This document shows, one piece after another, positions 5,374-7,505 of a stretch of DNA of 7,505 nucleotides (positions are counted from its first letter, which is position 1; the number at the start of each line of letters is the position of its first letter). Origin of the DNA: Candidatus Nitrosopelagicus sp. (lineage in GTDB: Archaea > Thermoproteota > Nitrososphaeria > Nitrososphaerales > Nitrosopumilaceae); contig DTTB01000113.1 in the NCBI GenBank assembly GCA_012964965.1, positions 1 to 7,505 on the forward strand, given 5' to 3'. The notes under the pieces are model-generated. The model saw only the letters and a program-made list of their open reading frames with translations. It did no database searches and was not told where the DNA came from. The translations under genes were made by a program, and so were the position numbers.

Positions 5374-7037
5374 TGGAAACCAAGCTCCTTCGCTATCTGA
5401 ACCAAACTGTCTTTTTTTTTGCCAACAATATGTAAGTCAATCCAACTGTTAACAAGCTCTTTTCCACCAATTTCGTGAGCTTTCTTAATCAGAGAACGTC
5501 TTCTTGATTCAAGTATATTATTTCTAAACTCCTTTATGATTAGTCTAACATCACTTTGTCCAACAATGGCGCTTCCACCTACAAATGCTCTTGCACCATC
5601 TTCAAAACATGAACCAACATTTTCCAAGTTAACACCTCCATCCGCCTCAATATATCCCTCAAAATTATGCTGTTTTAGATCCCTGCTGATTAGTTGTGTC
5701 TTTTCGTGTGTAGACTCGATGAATTTTTGACCAGACTTGCCCGGAACAACTGACATAATGATTACCTGGTCTAACAATGGTACAAATTTGTAAGACCATT
5801 GGGGCAGCTCTGTATCTGGATTTATTGCAAGACCAATACCAATTTGGTTTGATTGCAATATGTCACATATTTCTCCAAAGCTAGATTCATCACAAACTTC
5901 TGCATGAACAGTGACAATATCACTACCAGCATCTATATACTCATGAACATGTTTTACTGGCTCGTTAATCATAAGATGAGTGTCAAAAGGAATCAAAGTG
6001 AGAGAACGGAGGTCCCTAACCTTTACATGATCAAATGTTTTGTTTGGAACAAATTGACCGTCCATAACATCAAGATGTATGTAATCGGCACGTCCAATTT
6101 CACAACGCTTCACTTCTTTTTCAAGATTTGACATATCACCGGCAATAATAGATGGTGCAATCATAAACTGCGATTCTAATTCTTGTTCAATAATTGGAAC
6201 CAATTCTGGTTTGGGAGCCTTTCCATGCCATTGTGGATTATCCTCCATATGTTCTACTCCTTTGCCTTTGATAGTTCGAGCAATGATAATTGATGGCAGA
6301 CCTTTGGTTTTAGCAGCTCTTCTTATTGCGTTTGAAATCTGTTCAACCCTATGTCCGTCTATTTCAATGACGTTCCATCCGAAAGAAAGCCATTTCTCAC
6401 CAGTTTTCCACCTACTTGCATCTTTCCACATCTCTGACAAATCATCACCGATTAGCTCCTCATCAAGTGGCATGACTTTTTCCGTATAGGAATCCTGTTG
6501 TATGAAGTTTCTGTCAAGTATTACAGTCATATTGTCAACCTTGTATTTTGCAGCTGTCATTGCAGCCTCCCAAACTTGACCTTCATCTGATTCACCGTCT
6601 CCAATAATTGTGTAAATTCTCTGGTCTTTACCATCAAGTTTTGCAGCTAGTGCATTTCCGATAGAATATGAGAGACCGATGCCTAAAGAGCCTCCGCAAA
6701 ACTCAACGCCAGGACATTTTAAATCTGGGTGACCTTGTAGTCTGCTACCAAACTGTCGTAGTGTTTTCATTTCAGACGTGTCAAAATAACCTGCTACTGC
6801 CATGTTTGAAAATAAACCAGGTGATGCATGTCCCTTTGAAAGAATAAATTTGTCTCTTTCTTCCCAACTTGGATTTTTTGGATCATATCTCAAATGCTTG
6901 AAAAATAAGCAGCCCAAAATTTCAGCCATAGAAAAAGACCCACCGGGATGGCCAGAACCAGCAATAGAAGTCGCCTGAATGACAAGCTTCCTAGCCTTGA
7001 GAACTTTCTTTTTGATCTGATAGTAATTTAATCCCAT
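5370..7037 (-). CDS. Fusion protein: transketolase N-terminal subunit + ribulose-phosphate 3-epimerase
   Basis: This 555-residue protein carries two enzymes. Residues 1-290 are the thiamine-diphosphate-binding half of transketolase: H30 in GSGHPGG, H70 in SKGHAS, H103 in QGHPD, and the GDG motif (146-148) followed by N177 in LDRN. Residues 292 to about 510 are a full-length ribulose-5-phosphate 3-epimerase: APSI, H321 and D323 in HLDVMDG, H354 in THLM, D466 in EADGGVN, and FVGGSAIV. The metal ligands and the catalytic aspartate pair are present. The junction has almost no linker, and Met292 may be a relic of an ancestral separate start. A charged, basic tail (511-555) has no recognised family. 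The phosphate-side loop reads VPGKSGQ instead of the usual NPGFGGQ. This is the first gene of the operon, starting at ATG 7037 with no Shine-Dalgarno site. Transketolase-C follows with an ATGA overlap. Confidence 0.93.
   Translation of the reverse strand: MGLNYYQIKKKVLKARKLVIQATSIAGSGHPGGSFSMAEILGCLFFKHLRYDPKNPSWEERDKFILSKGHASPGLFSNMAVAGYFDTSEMKTLRQFGSRLQGHPDLKCPGVEFCGGSLGIGLSYSIGNALAAKLDGKDQRIYTIIGDGESDEGQVWEAAMTAAKYKVDNMTVILDRNFIQQDSYTEKVMPLDEELIGDDLSEMWKDASRWKTGEKWLSFGWNVIEIDGHRVEQISNAIRRAAKTKGLPSIIIARTIKGKGVEHMEDNPQWHGKAPKPELVPIIEQELESQFMIAPSIIAGDMSNLEKEVKRCEIGRADYIHLDVMDGQFVPNKTFDHVKVRDLRSLTLIPFDTHLMINEPVKHVHEYIDAGSDIVTVHAEVCDESSFGEICDILQSNQIGIGLAINPDTELPQWSYKFVPLLDQVIIMSVVPGKSGQKFIESTHEKTQLISRDLKQHNFEGYIEADGGVNLENVGSCFEDGARAFVGGSAIVGQSDVRLIIKEFRNNILESRRRSLIKKAHEIGGKELVNSWIDLHIVGKKKDSLVQIAKELGFQ
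5385..5390 (-). promoter_or_regulatory. Shine-Dalgarno site of the transketolase C-subunit gene
   Basis: AAGGAG lies 11 nt before the ATG at 5373. With the ATGA overlap, it argues that the C-subunit is made by its own initiation, coupled to the end of the fusion gene. Confidence 0.6.
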
Positions 7038-7064
7038 TACCGATAAAAATTAAACAAGACACAT

Positions 7065-7078
7065 GTATAATTATATTT
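7065..7078 (-). promoter_or_regulatory. Probable TATA-box promoter of the pentose phosphate operon
   Basis: On the minus strand, AAATATAATTATAC lies 28-41 bp upstream of the ATG at 7037. Transcription would then start within about 10 nt of the ATG. The absence of a Shine-Dalgarno site fits a leaderless or very short leader. The region is A/T-rich throughout, so the exact box is uncertain. Confidence 0.5.
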
Positions 7079-7116
7079 GATTTGCTTCATATAATGTTAA
7101 AATAATTATAATTGCA

Positions 7117-7127
7117 AAAATTTTAAT
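7117..7127 (+). promoter_or_regulatory. Weak TATA-like element ahead of the DCC-family gene
   Basis: AAAATTTTAAT has its centre about 28 bp upstream of the ATG at 7150, the spacing expected for a leaderless archaeal transcript. No Shine-Dalgarno site is present. The match to a TATA box is poor and the surroundings are A/T-rich, so this is tentative. It would make 7038-7149 a divergent promoter region. Confidence 0.3.
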
Positions 7128-7149
7128 CTGAATATAGCACAATATCACT

Positions 7150-7505
7150 ATGAAACTTGAGAAAATGGTACCGCTTGTTATTTATGATAACGAATGCTAT
7201 CTCTGCATCCAATTTGCTAAATTTGTAAACTTTTTGACAAAAGGAAGACTGCGTCTTGTGGGTCATTACACAGATTTTGGGAAGGAGATAAGAGACAATA
7301 TTCTTGATACAAGTGCGCTAGAGATGTTTTGGTTTATTGATGAGAAAACTGCATATGGCGGAAGAGCTGCGATTGGTCCATTGTTTTCTGCAATTTTACA
7401 TGTTAATGGAAAAAATATCCGAAAGAAGAACATTGGTGATTCTTGTATTCTTGGATGTAAAAGCCCAAAAGCAGTATTTTTCCGTTCAGCTAGTCTACTA
7501 ACACA
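7150..7505 (+). CDS. DCC/DUF393-type thiol-disulfide oxidoreductase-like protein (3' end cut by window)
   Basis: The frame runs open from ATG 7150 to the window end, giving 118 residues of an unfinished protein. The start VIYDNECYLC (10-19) matches the YDxxCxxC signature of the DCC family (DUF393), whose members are thought to be thioredoxin-like redox proteins. The cysteines are C16 and C19. A hydrophobic strand and helix follow, then WFIDEKTAYGGRAAI (61-75), which resembles the family's conserved 'G..A' region before the last helix. A second cysteine pair, C99 and C103 (CILGC), lies further on and is not part of the usual signature. An in-frame TAG at 7135-7137 excludes an earlier start. 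There is no Shine-Dalgarno site, so a leaderless mRNA is likely. No signal peptide is visible. The substrate is unknown. Confidence 0.75.
   Translation, partial: MKLEKMVPLVIYDNECYLCIQFAKFVNFLTKGRLRLVGHYTDFGKEIRDNILDTSALEMFWFIDEKTAYGGRAAIGPLFSAILHVNGKNIRKKNIGDSCILGCKSPKAVFFRSASLLT

Noticed and set aside
6162..6164. Met292 of the fusion as an independent start for a separate epimerase
   Set aside because: There is no Shine-Dalgarno site upstream and no stop codon or frame break between the domains, so one continuous protein is the better reading. Internal initiation is not excluded.
5853..6489. Plus-strand open frames opposite the transketolase/epimerase fusion
   Set aside because: The minus-strand frame here has full catalytic motifs of two known enzymes; the plus-strand translations match nothing and have no start signals.

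Overview
The window looks like a chromosomal segment of a low-GC archaeon, most likely an ammonia-oxidising thaumarchaeote (Nitrosopumilus-like). The reasons are an archaeal TATA-box-binding protein gene, a PAC2-family proteasome assembly chaperone, a transketolase split into two subunits, TATA-type promoters placed for leaderless transcripts, and strongly A/T-rich codon use. The lineage is inferred from overall character; no alignment was run.

Layout. Positions 1-2841 (+) hold a tight cluster: the 3' part of a MoxR/CbbQ-type AAA+ ATPase, a VWA-domain protein with an intact MIDAS motif (TAATG stop/start overlap), and a PAC2 protein 1 nt further on, followed by a T7 tract. A small cysteine-rich CWC-family protein with a TTG start follows (2879-3109). 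The TBP gene (3169-3732) has its own TATA box. It ends 4 bp from the convergent end of a minus-strand operon.

That operon runs from 7037 down to 3737 and encodes the non-oxidative pentose phosphate pathway. Its first gene fuses the transketolase N-terminal subunit to a complete ribulose-phosphate 3-epimerase. The transketolase C-terminal subunit and a transaldolase follow, each joined by a 4-nt ATGA overlap. Together they interconvert pentose, tetrose and hexose phosphates, the expected archaeal route to ribose-5-phosphate and erythrose-4-phosphate. The isomerase RpiA is not in the window.

A divergent promoter region (7038-7149) separates this operon from a rightward DCC/DUF393-type thiol-disulfide protein cut by the window end.

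The most notable item is the transketolase-N/epimerase fusion, with its extra C-terminal tail and an A9 run where a -1 slip would read into the transketolase-C frame. No tRNA, rRNA, CRISPR array, insertion sequence or other mobile element was seen. No gene-free stretch exceeds about 115 bases.
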